Source of the DNA: Omphalotus guepiniiformis
Lineage: Eukaryota > Basidiomycota > Agaricomycetes > Agaricales > Omphalotaceae
NCBI GenBank assembly: GCA_028554645.1
Contig: JAQOOI010000021.1
Span: forward strand, 434,001-498,000
Reading direction: 5' to 3'
DNA: 64,000 nucleotides
Every line of letters begins with the position of its first letter. The first letter of the stretch is position 1. A program made the position numbers and the translations under genes. The notes beneath the pieces are model-generated. The model ran no database searches, had not been told where the DNA came from, and saw only the letters and a list, made by a program, of their open reading frames with translations. Shown one piece after another: positions 33,807 through 44,723 of the stretch.

Positions 33807-35540
33807 ATGGATGACAGCCTCGAGAAACCCACTGCTGAACTCAAAAGGCCTGTTGAAGACGACGTCGACGATGAAAGCCAATCGTCTGATGAGGACGAAG
33901 GCCCTGATTGGACGAAGTTAATGTAAAAACATCTACTCATTTCTTCCTTGCCGCATTCTAATTTTTTTCCCGATCCTGGTATAATCAGGCCCAGCGTTGC
34001 AAGACCTGTTATCCCAAAACGTGGCGAAAAAGAATTCGAGCCATCCAAACATGGAGGCTCTGGTCTTCAGCGGCATGTCCTTCAACGGTCGAGAGACGCG
34101 ATGTTTGATGCTCTGAGAGCCACTAGGACAATATCCAAGTGTGTATGCAGATGTTTAACGTCTCAAGTTCGATTTACTGATTGTTCTAACTTCTAGCAAA
34201 GCGATTAGCTACGGCGTATGGCACCCCGATCTTCAGCGAGTTTCAGTTACCGTTGCTCGTGGATCAGGCATGAATTCTTTAGGGCATACCGTCCCCAGAC
34301 CGACTTTGACTACGGATGGCACGTTGAAAACTCAAAAACGTTTGGAGCTGCTACCTGAAGAAGCTATATACCTCATTGAACGGGGCTCTCTTTTTTGCTG
34401 GAAGGAGTCTTCGATAGAGTACCCCCAAGATAGTCCGTTTGAGAATGTGTCAGGGAGCCCAATGACCGTGCAGCAGGCATATTCGGAGATGGTTGGAAAA
34501 GAGGATTTGACATTGGATAGATATCAGGTACGAATTCTGTCATTTGGACGATCGTCAATATTGATTTCTCTGTTATAGGTCTATGCCTATCTGAAGCGCT
34601 TGGGATACGTTGTAACACGTTCCAAACCACCAAACACATACTATCCTGAGGCAGCACCGTATCCCCAACCGTCAACACCCTCCTTTTTCCAAAGAATATT
34701 CTCGACGTTTCCTCTGTGGTTATGCAAGATATCGACCCTTTTCACTAGAGCGTTCAATTGGTGGAAACCTTTGCGCATAAGTTGTTGGCTCCGCCGGGAG
34801 AAGAATTACGGTAAGTTCATAGCGCTCATGTTCCCGCCCCCACTCGATTTATTTTTATTTCCTCCTACTTAGGGACTATCTTCCGTTCACTACGCTTCAT
34901 CCCGTCCGGACACAAGGTTCCCATTCACACCCCAAAAGAACCTCCTGCTTCCCCTTATCATCCATTCTTCAACCTTTACAAGCCTCCAACACCATTCAAA
35001 AAGTCTGCACCTCCGCCGCCTGATTACCAAATAGTCGTGGTCAAGTAAGTCTACGCAGTTTCAGTTGAGATTCAGTAATCTAACCGTGTGTCTCCGTCTG
35101 GCTTTGACAGTGCACGAACGACACCGATGCCATCTCTCCGAGAACTCACTGATTTATACGCTATCTCTCCTGAACTCCCACCTCCAAAACCTCGCGTACG
35201 CAATCCATCTCAAATGCAAGGCGTGTCGTATAAGCACCCACAGGCAGCACCACAACCACCCGTCGATGCTCCATCCTCTTCCTCTCAACCCCCATCGTCC
35301 ATTCAGGATGCTTCTCCCAGCAACCCCACATCCATCTCGGAACGTCTTTTATCCTGGTTACCGTTTTTTAAACCGGGCGGGGAACAAGGAAAAGCGAAAC
35401 AAGGACAGCAAAGAAGGCTTAATCCTTTTATGGTCCTTCGTGCAGGGAAGAAGACAGCGATTGTTGCTGCAGTCGATGCTGGGAATTTGAATTTCTTCCG
35501 GTTTGCGCAAGGAGCGTTTGAGGAGGGGCCGTGGTTTTAA
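33807..35540 (+). CDS. SEN54: tRNA-splicing endonuclease subunit Sen54
   Basis: Six exons: 33807-33922, 33989-34138, 34197-34527, 34579-34810, 34873-35044, 35111-35540; 476 aa. The Sen54 N-terminal domain is clear: DALRATRTISNKAISYGVWH followed by PDLQRVSVTVARG, SLGHTVPRP, LLPEEAIYLIERGSLFCWK, MTVQQAYSEMVGKEDLTL, and YQVYAYLKRLGYVVTR. The tail is proline/serine rich, then RRLNPFMVLRAGKKTAIVAAVD, the C-terminal beta core. Sen54 is a structural subunit of the heterotetrameric endonuclease that removes tRNA introns; catalysis is in Sen2/Sen34. It is a housekeeping gene inside the accessory region. Confidence 0.95.
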
Positions 35541-36848
35541 TGATCTGGGTGCTTTGGGTCGCTGGTTAGTCCATGACCATGTAATGATGTACGACGGTGT
35601 TTCAAACCAAAAGAGGTTACGGTCGTAACCTACAGAGTCAACTGTAAACTTTTTTTTTCGGATGTGTTGTAGATATCTACAACATACATGTCCATTTGTT
35701 GCGATTCAGTTGGCATCGTTAAGAATGAATGGCAGATGCTAGGCTATGTAGGAAGCAATGCTGAAGAACTCAAAGCTAAGTGCTCCGACCGGGTTTCGAC
35801 GCCTTGCGAGATCTGCAGGCAGAGAATTCCCACGTGATCATGGGCGCTTAAGTGTTAGTCCAGCCAAGTACCCATCGTACCATCCGTCCAGAAAGCTTCA
35901 CCAGGACTTGGTGCCTTCGTCAAAGTCTGTATGACTTGGTGTCAGGCTTCTATCAGTGCGAAGACTTGGTGTCTTCCGTTTGAACCTCTCTATCCTTCAT
36001 TCAATATTCTTCAGTCTTCAAGTCTTTTTTTCTTCATTCGAACCCCTCGGGCAATCTCGATATGACATGTTTCTTTGTCGCGCGCCGTCCTTTCATCGGA
36101 AAGCCATGAATGCTTGCAGCGTTTAATTTCTTGATTCCTTCTCACCACGTCGAGCCCTGTTCCTAACTTAATCTCACACAGAACACATCACAGGTTTGAT
36201 TCCAATTCATTCGGATATGACAGTAGCTAATCCACTGGTTAGGTGGGCATACAAATCTCGGCCGAAATATCCTTCATATAAACCATCACTTTCGACCATC
36301 ACCTTCGACGTCGGGCGTTCTGTCTCCCGGCCGAGAAAGTGATCAAACCTCGACCGAGAAAGGGAAAAATATTCACAGGCGGGGCTTGGCGGGTCATAAA
36401 CAAAGAGTTATTTAAGTCAAGGGAAAGATCATGATCTAACGATATTGTAAGAAGCTGGAAATCGGATAGGTACTGGGACAATTGTCTAATTGATGCTGAT
36501 GCTGATGCTGTCTACTTGTAGCTATACTTTTCTTCTGATATCTTTCATGGGAGTATGTACTCTCATCATCTTTGGAGCAGTTACGATCACATCCATTCCT
36601 CCAAGGACTGACTGCGTTTCACGGGTTCTCACTTCGCCGGCAACCCTCACCAGTACCATTCTAACCGTTTCTCACAAAGTAAATTGGACCTGGGGCGGAC
36701 TGAGTCGGTATGCATGTTCACTGATCACTCCCGCGCACTGCATCTTGGCTTTTATTTTGTAAGCGGCGGGGTGTACGCTGTTGCAGCATAAAAAGAGAGA
36801 CGGTCCTATCGAGTTTTCGCCAATCTGTATTCATACCGTTTTCACGCT
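35541..36848. other. Intergenic region between SEN54 and the FAD-linked oxidase
   Basis: About 1.3 kb. I see TTGGTGTC/CTTGGTG repeats near 35906-35970 and a minus-strand-like Arg-rich frame near 36299 without domain support. The last 300 bp contain a short open frame with hydrophobic residues (36490-36762) that I do not call. No RNA gene recognised. Confidence 0.5.
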
Positions 36849-38703
36849 ATGTTTCCGACGCTGAGGAGTTTCATCATAATCTCCAGCTTCTTCCTCCCTT
36901 GGACTGCTCTTCCATCATCTGCGGACATTCAAAAGTCCAATTCTCCTTGCGTATACCTCTTTCATACGTCACATCCTCTATGTATGCTGATGAACAATAC
37001 ATTCAGTGTAATGCTTTTCTAAGCACATTTCCAGGACAGGTGGACCTCCCTGGATCTCCAGGATTCGCTGTACAGTTGTCCGAGTATTTCTCGGCTCAGG
37101 AATCCGAAATAATATCCAGTTGCCGTGTCAAACCCAATTCAGCTCCCCAAGTAGCAGAGATTTTGAACATCACCACTCAACTTGGATGTCAATTCGCCGT
37201 TCGCTCAGGTCAATCGCTACTACTGTGATATGTAGAGAGTTTTCCAACGGCTAACTAATCCGTAGGTGGCCACATGCCATGGGCAGGCTCGGCAAACATC
37301 GATGGCCCTGGTGTAACTATCGATCTTGGCTTGTTGAATTCAACAACTATATCGGAGGACAAAACAGTGGCACACGTTCAGCCTGGCGCTAGATGGGGCT
37401 CAGTTTACGATACGCTTGACCCAGAGGGACTCGTCGCTGTTGGGGGACGGGGGGAAGGCATTGGCGTAGGTTCGTTCGCGTTCTTCTGTCGTACCAAGTG
37501 CGAACTGAGTGAACATCTGTGCGATTCAGGTGGTTATCTTTTGGGAGGTGAGATAGCAAATACGTGGTTCTACACGCCAACTTCAACATGTTCTTACACC
37601 AATTGGTCTGTCGACAGGAGGATTATCGTTTTTTTCCCCAAAATTTGGTTTCGCTAGCGACAATGTCGTCGGATACCAGATCGTGACCGCGAACGGTCAG
37701 ATTCTTGAAGTGAGCAGCAGACAAAATCCTGATCTATTTTGGGCACTACGTGTTGGAAGCACCAATTTCGGCATTGTCGTTCGATACGACTTGAGGACTC
37801 TTCCGTCTACTCGGATGTTCGGCGGAATTCGATCTGTAAGTTCTGGTTGTAGTCTAAGAATCCTTTCGAATTTATTGATTTTTTTTGATTATTCACCTCA
37901 GTACAATATAACCCATGCCCTCGATGCCGCCAAGGCACTTGTCGACTTCACGAATAAAGTCGCTGCTGAAGGTCTGGACACTTGTGGCCTTGATCTCGGT
38001 CCTGGTGACACCTTTTTTATGAACTTCGCTCACATCACCCCGAACATTAACGGATCGAACGTCTTCAACTCCACCCTTTCCATCCCGCCCCTCACGGACA
38101 CCACTCGATCTAACGTTACGTTGACGAATCTGTTACAAGAAATTGACGCTTTGTTCAGTTCAGGGCTGCATGTCTCCTTCCGAACCCTATCCTTTATTCC
38201 CAACGCACAATTCATGGTAGACATGTGGCAAGAGGGTCGTAAGATTTTTGCTCCATTCGATGGAAATGCAAATGTTTCGTGGACCCTCGGCTTCCAACCT
38301 ATACCTTTGTCCATGATTCGAGCCATAGAATCGGCTGACGATCCCCAAGGCCTGACCACGGAAGATGGTGCGATCATGAGTAAGTGGTTTCATGGAATGA
38401 CAATGTGTCTGTCTCTGTTAAAGAATTTTCCTGGCAGTTACAAATCTCAGCGCTTTCTGGACAGATAGCATAAGTGAAGACGAAATGCAAAGGAAGCTTG
38501 CCGCTCTGATAGAGTGGGGTAAGGTTACTGCTCAGAAACGCGGCATCTGGAAGAAGTATCTCTATCTCAATTACGCCTCTCGTGATATGGATCCATACGC
38601 GTCTCTTCCTTCTGCCAACACACAGAGATTACGTGCGATCCGCCGAAAGATGGACCCGGAGGGGATTTTCCAGAAGAAGTGGCCCGGGGGCTTCAAATTG
38701 TAA
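36849..38703 (+). CDS. Secreted FAD-linked oxidoreductase (BBE-like, PCMH-type FAD domain)
   Basis: Seven exons: 36849-36950, 37007-37208, 37266-37469, 37530-37547 (18-nt mini-exon), 37618-37835, 37902-38379, 38438-38703; 495 aa. A signal peptide is evident (MFPTLRSFIIISSFFLPWTA). The PCMH FAD domain follows: CRVKPNSAPQVAEIL, FAVRSGGHMPWAGSANI with the histidine used for covalent FAD attachment, GGRGEGIGVGGYLLGGGLSF, and the substrate domain to KMDPEGIFQKKWPGGFKL. The family oxidises alcohols or makes ring closures in secondary metabolism and sugar oxidation. The usual WALRGGSTNFGIV is WALRVGSTNFGIV here (Gly to Val near FAD). It lies 131 bp from the end of UbiA copy 3, tail to tail. Confidence 0.9.
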
Positions 38704-38834
38704 ATCCTGGCTCTTATGTCGGCCTATTTTCCTTTGTATTGTCAGCTACTTCAGCTCACAGTCATTACAAATGATGATTACCTACCTTGCTGTAAACGTT
38801 AACATAAGTAAGTCATGATTGAGGGCTGTAATTT

Positions 38835-39848
38835 TCATCTGCTTTGAAACGGAATGATCTGTGCAGTACAGAGCCATATCTATAACGAAAGAGTACATTT
38901 ATATCTTGCCGTGAAACATGTGAAGCAGACACACCATATAGAGTCTTAATGAGGCTTTGTCCTCTTCTTCAGATTGTTGAATCAACAAGCGAAAAGCGAT
39001 GTATGATCCAAGAAACACGAAAGATATTGCCATGATATAATCTACGTCCCAGACGATTGCCAGTCCCAAGCTCCAAGCGATCAATATGATTGAAGTGAGT
39101 CTTCGACTCCATTCCGGTATCAGGACAGGTAATGTCATTCTGCCTTGCATCCTATCGCCCGCTTCGTCCCTAAAGTCCTGAATGTGGATTGTAGAGCATA
39201 CCAATACGGTACTGAGGTATGGGGCAATCCAAGCATAAGGTGTGATATCGCCGCTGCCTACCCAGGTAGTACGTGAAGTGCAGATGTTTCAAGAAACTAA
39301 GAACAGCACACACCTTGGCTAATGATTCGGGCGGCACCCACATTCCAAGAGACAATGCCCACAGCATTTAAGATGTTTTTTGAGTAGAAATAGGAGTGAA
39401 ATCCCATTTCATTGTAAATGATAAAAGCAAAGGTGAGCGATGCACCGGGAAGCATCACTCCTAGAGACCAGGATAGTGCTGAACAAATTGGAACCAGTGT
39501 CCAGCGTAGAAGCCATGTACTTCTCACAGAAATGAGATTAGAAGGAATTGGCCTATAAGGTTTATTGAGCAGATCTTCTTCTGAGCTGAAGATTTGATTT
39601 GCAGCGCAGAATTGCAGAAGATAGAGCCAGATCCAAAGAAGACAGTGAAACAAAGAGGTGAATGAAGATTTTGGAGATGCCAGAAAACCATAGACAATCT
39701 GTGCATGACTTTGTTAATAGCAACGTAACGAGGCAATCCAGCATGCACTTACTGACGGAATGACTACCGTTTTGAAGTCGGATTTGGTGAAGTTGAACGC
39801 GATACGTACGATACTGAACAGGGATGCAGTATGCTTGGATGGGGCCAT
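38835..39848 (-). CDS. UbiA-superfamily membrane prenyltransferase/terpene-cyclase-like protein, copy 3 (divergent)
   Basis: Four exons: 39848-39753, 39698-39314, 39257-38935, 38879-38835; 282 aa. First exon 96 nt and intron phases equal those of copies 1 and 2, which supports the splice model (alternative upstream Met codons exist at 39908 and nearby, but 39848 keeps the 32-codon first exon). First motif region AANQIFSSEEDLLNKPYRP, second motif IQDFRDEAGDRMQGRMT. Sequence identity to the other two is low outside the motifs, so this is an older paralogue. Multi-helix membrane protein; the substrate may be a prenyl diphosphate and an acceptor, or the protein may act as a UbiA-type terpene cyclase (family knowledge). 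Confidence 0.86.
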
Positions 39849-40538
39849 AATAGTTGAGTTCCTGGAGTTGATCATAGGCATAATATGTCTTCGCAGAGCT
39901 GCCTGCAATCAAGCTGGATAATTAGTTCGGTATGTATGCGACTCACCATACTTCCTGTAAGAGCTATCACATGAGAAGCTTTCCTGGAACATCAGAACTC
40001 CAAGTATCCGTAGAGTGTGCGTGCATTATAAAATCATAGAAGTTGAGGCCTTTGAGGTGCTAGACCTCGGATATTCGAACTTCGAAGGTTTCCATTTGTT
40101 GATTTTGGCTCCCATAACTTGTGATTACTGCCTTGAATGTCGGAAGTCTGAATGTAGGTGCCTCTCCGCGGGCCTCCAAAGCTTCATTGCGTTTAGGTCA
40201 TTTCAAACCGGCTCCTTGAGAATTCCGAAGATGACATACAGGGTACTAGATATGTACATTAACCGGCTTGGGGTCCAAGTGCTGAAACGCCGGCTCGATT
40301 ATGGCTCTTGATGAGATGTTCATGTTATCTTGCAGTTCAAGGTGAGAGCGGGTATCAAACGATACAGTGACCGTCTGAGCTCAGCCTGCTGACGCGCCAA
40401 CCCAGGCGTCACCTGACTCGGTAAGACTTGACCCGATACGATATCTATGCAAGCCGTTATACGTAGTTTCAGCTGGCAAAACCCTTTTCATGAGCTCTCA
40501 CGTCTAGTGGAATACTAGCAGACCTATCTGTGCAACAA
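39849..40538. other. Divergent promoter region of UbiA copy 3 and the MDR gene
   Basis: About 690 bp between two divergent starts. An open frame 40015-40311 (Cys-rich, LECRKSECRCLSAG) has no recognisable domain and is not called. Contains GCGTCACCTGACTCGG near 40407; no repeats noted. Confidence 0.5.
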
Positions 40539-40798
40539 ATGGAAGTCAAATTGCGGCAGAAGGCGCTGACTTTGGATCAAGAGTTCCAGCTTCACATCTG
40601 CGAAAGAGAGATTCCTAGGCCACACGCAGGGGAAGTTTCAATCCGAGTCACTGCAGCAGCTTTGAATCCGGGCGATTGGAAAGTCAAACAATGGGGTATC
40701 AAGATTGAAGGCCAGCCTGTGATCCCTGGTATGGACATGGCTGGTACAGTAGTGGAAGTGGGAGAAGACGTTATAGGGTTCCAGAAAGGTGATAGAGT
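40539..40798 (+). pseudogene. Medium-chain dehydrogenase/reductase, exon 1 (gene split by insertion)
   Basis: ATG at 40539 opens the GroES-like N-terminal domain: HAGEVSIRVTAAALNPGDWK, VIPGMDMAGTVVEVG, FQKGDRV. Exon 1 should end after GATAGAGT at 40798, where a GT donor is expected; instead a 3.9-kb element begins at 40799. Reading on gives ~20 foreign codons (TNSECNEGF..) and a stop at 40861. The rest of the gene continues at 44724. Enzymes of this branch (enoyl reductase/quinone-reductase type, often in fungal clusters) use NADPH and usually lack the zinc ligands; no catalytic Cys-His zinc set is seen here. Confidence 0.88.
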
Positions 40799-41283
40799 TA
40801 CGAATTCGGAGTGTAACGAAGGATTCGTTCTTATGGCGGGCACCGTCCAGCCAAAAATTTGACGGTTAAGCGGGCCTCCGCTTTGATCGGAAGCGACCTT
40901 AAATTGTATATGTAATAACTGTATATTAGTCAGCATTTTCGGCCCTCGTTTTTGCGCACTTATGGTCAGTTAAGCTGGCCTCGGTTAAGTCGGTTGTCAT
41001 TGCCGGAGGCCTGATTAGTCAGCGTTTTCTCTTGCGCTCCGTGGTCAGTTAAGGCTGGCCTCCAGTTCAATCGGTCCGTCCTTGCCCCGAGGCTCGTTCT
41101 GCCCCTCATCTGCCCCCTCATTTTTGTGCTCCATGCCACTGGCAGGACTGGGTTAGATATTATTTTGAGGTTGTTATAAACATAAGATATTCTAGGAGGT
41201 CCAAGTTATAAATGTATTAAAACAAGATGTTAAATACAAGTAAAAAAAACACATTTTTTGTAAGAAACATGTAATTTTTTATA

Positions 41284-41488
41284 CACTGGATGAAATTTTA
41301 ACATAAAATCTGTGAGAAAATGCTAAACATATGTTGAATTAATACGGCATTTTTTTGCTACTAATACTAAAATTATGTTGAAATTATAGTAAATTGTATC
41401 AACACAATACCTTCATTTCTCCAACATCAAACACAGTGATTTACAGTGAACAGATGTTGAACAAATATCAAAAATCATTTATCATAAA
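41284..41488 (+). repeat. Internal inverted repeat arm of element A (left)
   Basis: Begins CACTGGATGAAATTTTAACA and ends ..ATTTATCATAAA. It is an imperfect reverse complement of 44421-44634 (ends CCAGTG), about 205-214 bp long. Confidence 0.85.
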
Positions 41489-41499
41489 ACTTTAATTAT

Positions 41500-41880
41500 A
41501 CACTCTGTACACCTGTATACACCATGTATACACCCTGTCACATGTGTATACACCTGTATACACCTGTATACACCCATATACACCCTGTACACCTGTATAC
41601 ACACTGTCTGTATACAGGGTGACAGATGTACAGGGTGTATACAGGTATACAGGATGACATGTATACAGGATGTATACAGAGTGTATACAGGGTGCATACA
41701 GGGTGCATACAGGTGTATACAGGGTGCATACAGAGTGTATACAGAGTGCATACAGGGTGTATACAGAGTGCATACAGAGTGTATACAGAGTGTATACAGG
41801 GTGTATACAGGGTGTATACAGGGTGTATACAGGTGGGAGTGTATACAGTGTGTATACAGAGTGTATATGGGTGTATACCT
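41500..41880 (+). repeat. 11-bp satellite array 1 of element A
   Basis: Units of GTGTATACAGG and variants (GTGCATACAGA). The first ~110 bp are in reverse orientation (CCTGTATACAC); orientation switches at a palindromic hinge near 41595-41620. All six frames are open, which produces long meaningless reading frames. Confidence 0.92.
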
Positions 41881-42715
41881 TGTCTGTATATACCTCACCT
41901 TGGAAACATCTTCTGTACGCAAGTTGTATATATTAACCCCTATGTTCTGTATACAGAGATATCAGTGTCCATCTACTAGGTCCATGCAGATGCATCCTGG
42001 ATGTATACACATGAGATATGCAAGATGAATTCACCTAATACAACTGTATCCATATACACAGACTATATACATAAATGATCCTGTTTACCATAGTTTTTTG
42101 TTATTTGTTTAAACATATAGCCAGTATATATGAACAACCAAAACATACATTTTACCATCAGATATTTAACATTACTTTCACATATGTTTAGCATAAGTTC
42201 ACAGTAATTTTCTGTCTGTTATTCTGGATCAATTTTAAATTGGTTTAGCATATTTTTCCACACATCTACACCGCCAAGAATTCAACATAAATCCCATGGA
42301 AAAATATTACAATATGGTGAAATAACATGAAAAATTAAACTTTTGATGTAATTTCACCATATTTTTTAACATTTTTCCATGGAATTTATATTGAATTGTT
42401 TGCAGTGCTATTCTATTTCTCTCTGTATTTCACTCTGAATATATCTTATTTGTTCAGCATATCTTCAGTATATTTGCACCAGCAAAACATGAATGTTTAT
42501 TTTAGAAACATTTAACATTAGTTTCACATTTGTTTAGCATAAGTTCACAGTAATATCCTGTCTGTTATTCTGAATTGATTTTGAATTGCTTTAGCATAGT
42601 TTCCACACACCTTTTCCATTTGTCTCTGTATTTTATGATGAAACAATCATGATCTTGATTAACATAATTGCATCCAAAATTCAATATTTATTTTAAACAA
42701 TTTTCTCAAAAATAA

Positions 42716-43690
42716 TGTATAGAGTGTATATAGGGTGTATACAGGTCTACAGGGTGTACTACAGGGTGTATACAGGGTGAGATGTATACAGGGTGCATAC
42801 AGGGTGCATACAGAGTGCATACAGGGTGCATACAGTGTGTATACAGGATGCATACAGGGTGTATACAGGGTGCCATACAGGGTGCATACAGGGTGCATAC
42901 AGGGTGTATACAGGGTGTATACAGGATGTATAATCCTGTATACAGAGTGTATAAAGGGTGTATACAGCGTCAGGCTGGATACAGAGTGTATACAGAGTGT
43001 ATACAGGATGTATACAGGGTGCATACAGAGTGGATACAGGGTGCATACAGAGTGTATACAGAGTGCATACAGGGTGGATACAGGGTGAATACAGGGTGGA
43101 TACAGAGTGCATACAGGGTGGATACAGAGTGCATACAGAGTGCATACAGAGTGCATACAGGGTGTATACAGAGTGTATACAGGGTGTATACAGGGTGTAT
43201 ACAGGGTCAGGCTGGATACAGAGTGTATACAGAGTGCATACAGGGTGTATACAGAGTGTATACAGGGTGTATACAGGGTGTATACAGGGTCAGGGCTGGA
43301 TACAGAGTGTATACAGAGTGCATACAGGGTGTATACAGGGTGTATACAGGGTGCATACAGGGTGTATACAGGATGCATACAGGGTGTATACAGGGTGCAT
43401 ACAGGGTGCATACAGGGTGCATACAGGGTGTATACAGGGTGTATACAGGGTCAGGCTGGATACAGAGTGTATACAGGATGTATACAGGGTGCATACAGAG
43501 TGGATACAGGGTGCATACAGAGTGTATACAGGGTGGATACAGGGTGGATACAGGGTGGATACAGGGTGGATACAGAGTGCATACAGGGTGGATACAGAGT
43601 GCATACAGAGTGCATACAGGGTGTACACAGGTGTATACAGAGTGTATACAGGATACAGGGTGACATGTATACAGGGTGTATACAGAGTTT
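42716..43690 (+). repeat. 11-bp satellite array 2 of element A
   Basis: About 975 bp of head-to-tail 11-mers, mostly GTGTATACAGG, GTGCATACAGG/A and GTGGATACAGG, broken by CAGGCTGGATACAG and GAGATG interruptions. Variants are mixed along the array in higher-order patches. Apparent proteins of up to 293 codons are artefacts of the repeat. Confidence 0.92.
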
Positions 43691-44420
43691 TTATATGGTG
43701 TATACCTTGTCTGTATATACCTCACCTTGGAAACACCTTCTGTACACAAGTTTGTATATATTAACCCCTCTGTTCTGTATACAGAGATATCAGTGTCCAT
43801 CTACTAGGTCCCATGCAGATGCATCCTGGATGTATACACATGGGATATGCAAGATGAATTCACCTAATGTACAACTGTATCCATATACACAGACTATATA
43901 CATAAATGATCCTGTTTATCATAGTTTTCTTATTTGTTCAACATATAGCTAGTATATATGAATAACCAAAACATAAATTTTACCATCAGAAATTTAACAT
44001 TACTTTCACATATGTTTAGCATAAGTTCACAGTAATTTTCTGTCTGTTATTCTGAATCAATTTTAAATTGGTTTAGCATATTTTTCACACATCTATTCTA
44101 TTTCTCTCTGTATTTAACTCTGAATATATCTTATTTGTTCAGCATATCTTCAGTATATTTGCACAAGCAAAACATGAATGTTACTTTAGAAAACATTTAA
44201 CATTAGTTTCACATTTGTTGGGCATGAGTTCACAGTAATATCCTGTCTATTATTCTGAATTGATTTTGAATTGCTTTAGCATAGTTTCCACACACCTTTT
44301 CCATTTGTCTCTGTATTTTATGATGAAACCAATCATGATCTTGATTAACATAATTGCATCCAAAATTCAATATTTATTTTAAACACTTTTCCCAAAAATA
44401 ATGATAAGATTTTATGGAAT

Positions 44421-44634
44421 TTATGATAAATGATTTTTGATATTTGTTCAAGATCTGTTCACTGTAAATAACTGTGTTTGATGTTGGAGAAATGAAGGTA
44501 TTGTGTTGATACAATTTACTATAATTTGAACATAATTTTAGTATTAGTAGCAAAAAAAATGATGAAAAATTTTGGTATTGATTTCAATATATGTTTAGCA
44601 TTTTCTCAGATTTTATGTTAAATTGTGTCCAGTG
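44421..44634 (-). repeat. Internal inverted repeat arm of element A (right)
   Basis: Imperfect reverse complement of 41284-41488, reading TTATGATAAATGATTTTTGA to GTGTCCAGTG. Located ~86 bp from the right end of the element. Confidence 0.85.
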
Positions 44635-44723
44635 ACAGTTTTGTCTGTATTGCATGCACAGATGTGCTGCCAAAACTGATTCGTTCCCGCCTGCATCCCG
44701 TGATGCAGGCTGACAGTCCAAGT

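Larger units (their letters stand above)
40799..44720 (+). mobile_element. Satellite-bearing insertion element, copy A (3,922 bp), AGT target duplication
   Basis: Bounded by AGT at 40796-40798 and AGT at 44721-44723. The left end TACGAATTCGGAGTGTAACG contains a hairpin (ACGAAT..ATTCGT); the right end contains GCCTGCATcccgtgATGCAGGC. Order inside: two ~85-bp imperfect direct repeats (40927-41095, TTAGTCAGC.TTTTC); inverted arm 1 (41284-41488); satellite 1; A/T-rich unit; satellite 2; a second copy of the A/T-rich unit; inverted arm 2 (44421-44634); right hairpin. No transposase gene is visible, so it is non-autonomous or of an unknown type. The second copy is inverted at 52716-55562. Confidence 0.85.

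Noticed and set aside
8302..35540. Functional link between the intron-containing tRNA and SEN54
   Set aside because: Intron-bearing tRNAs are common and the two loci are 25 kb apart; coincidence is the simpler view.
42716..43690. Possible CRISPR-like array of short repeats
   Set aside because: Units are contiguous 11-mers without unique spacers, and the genome is eukaryotic.
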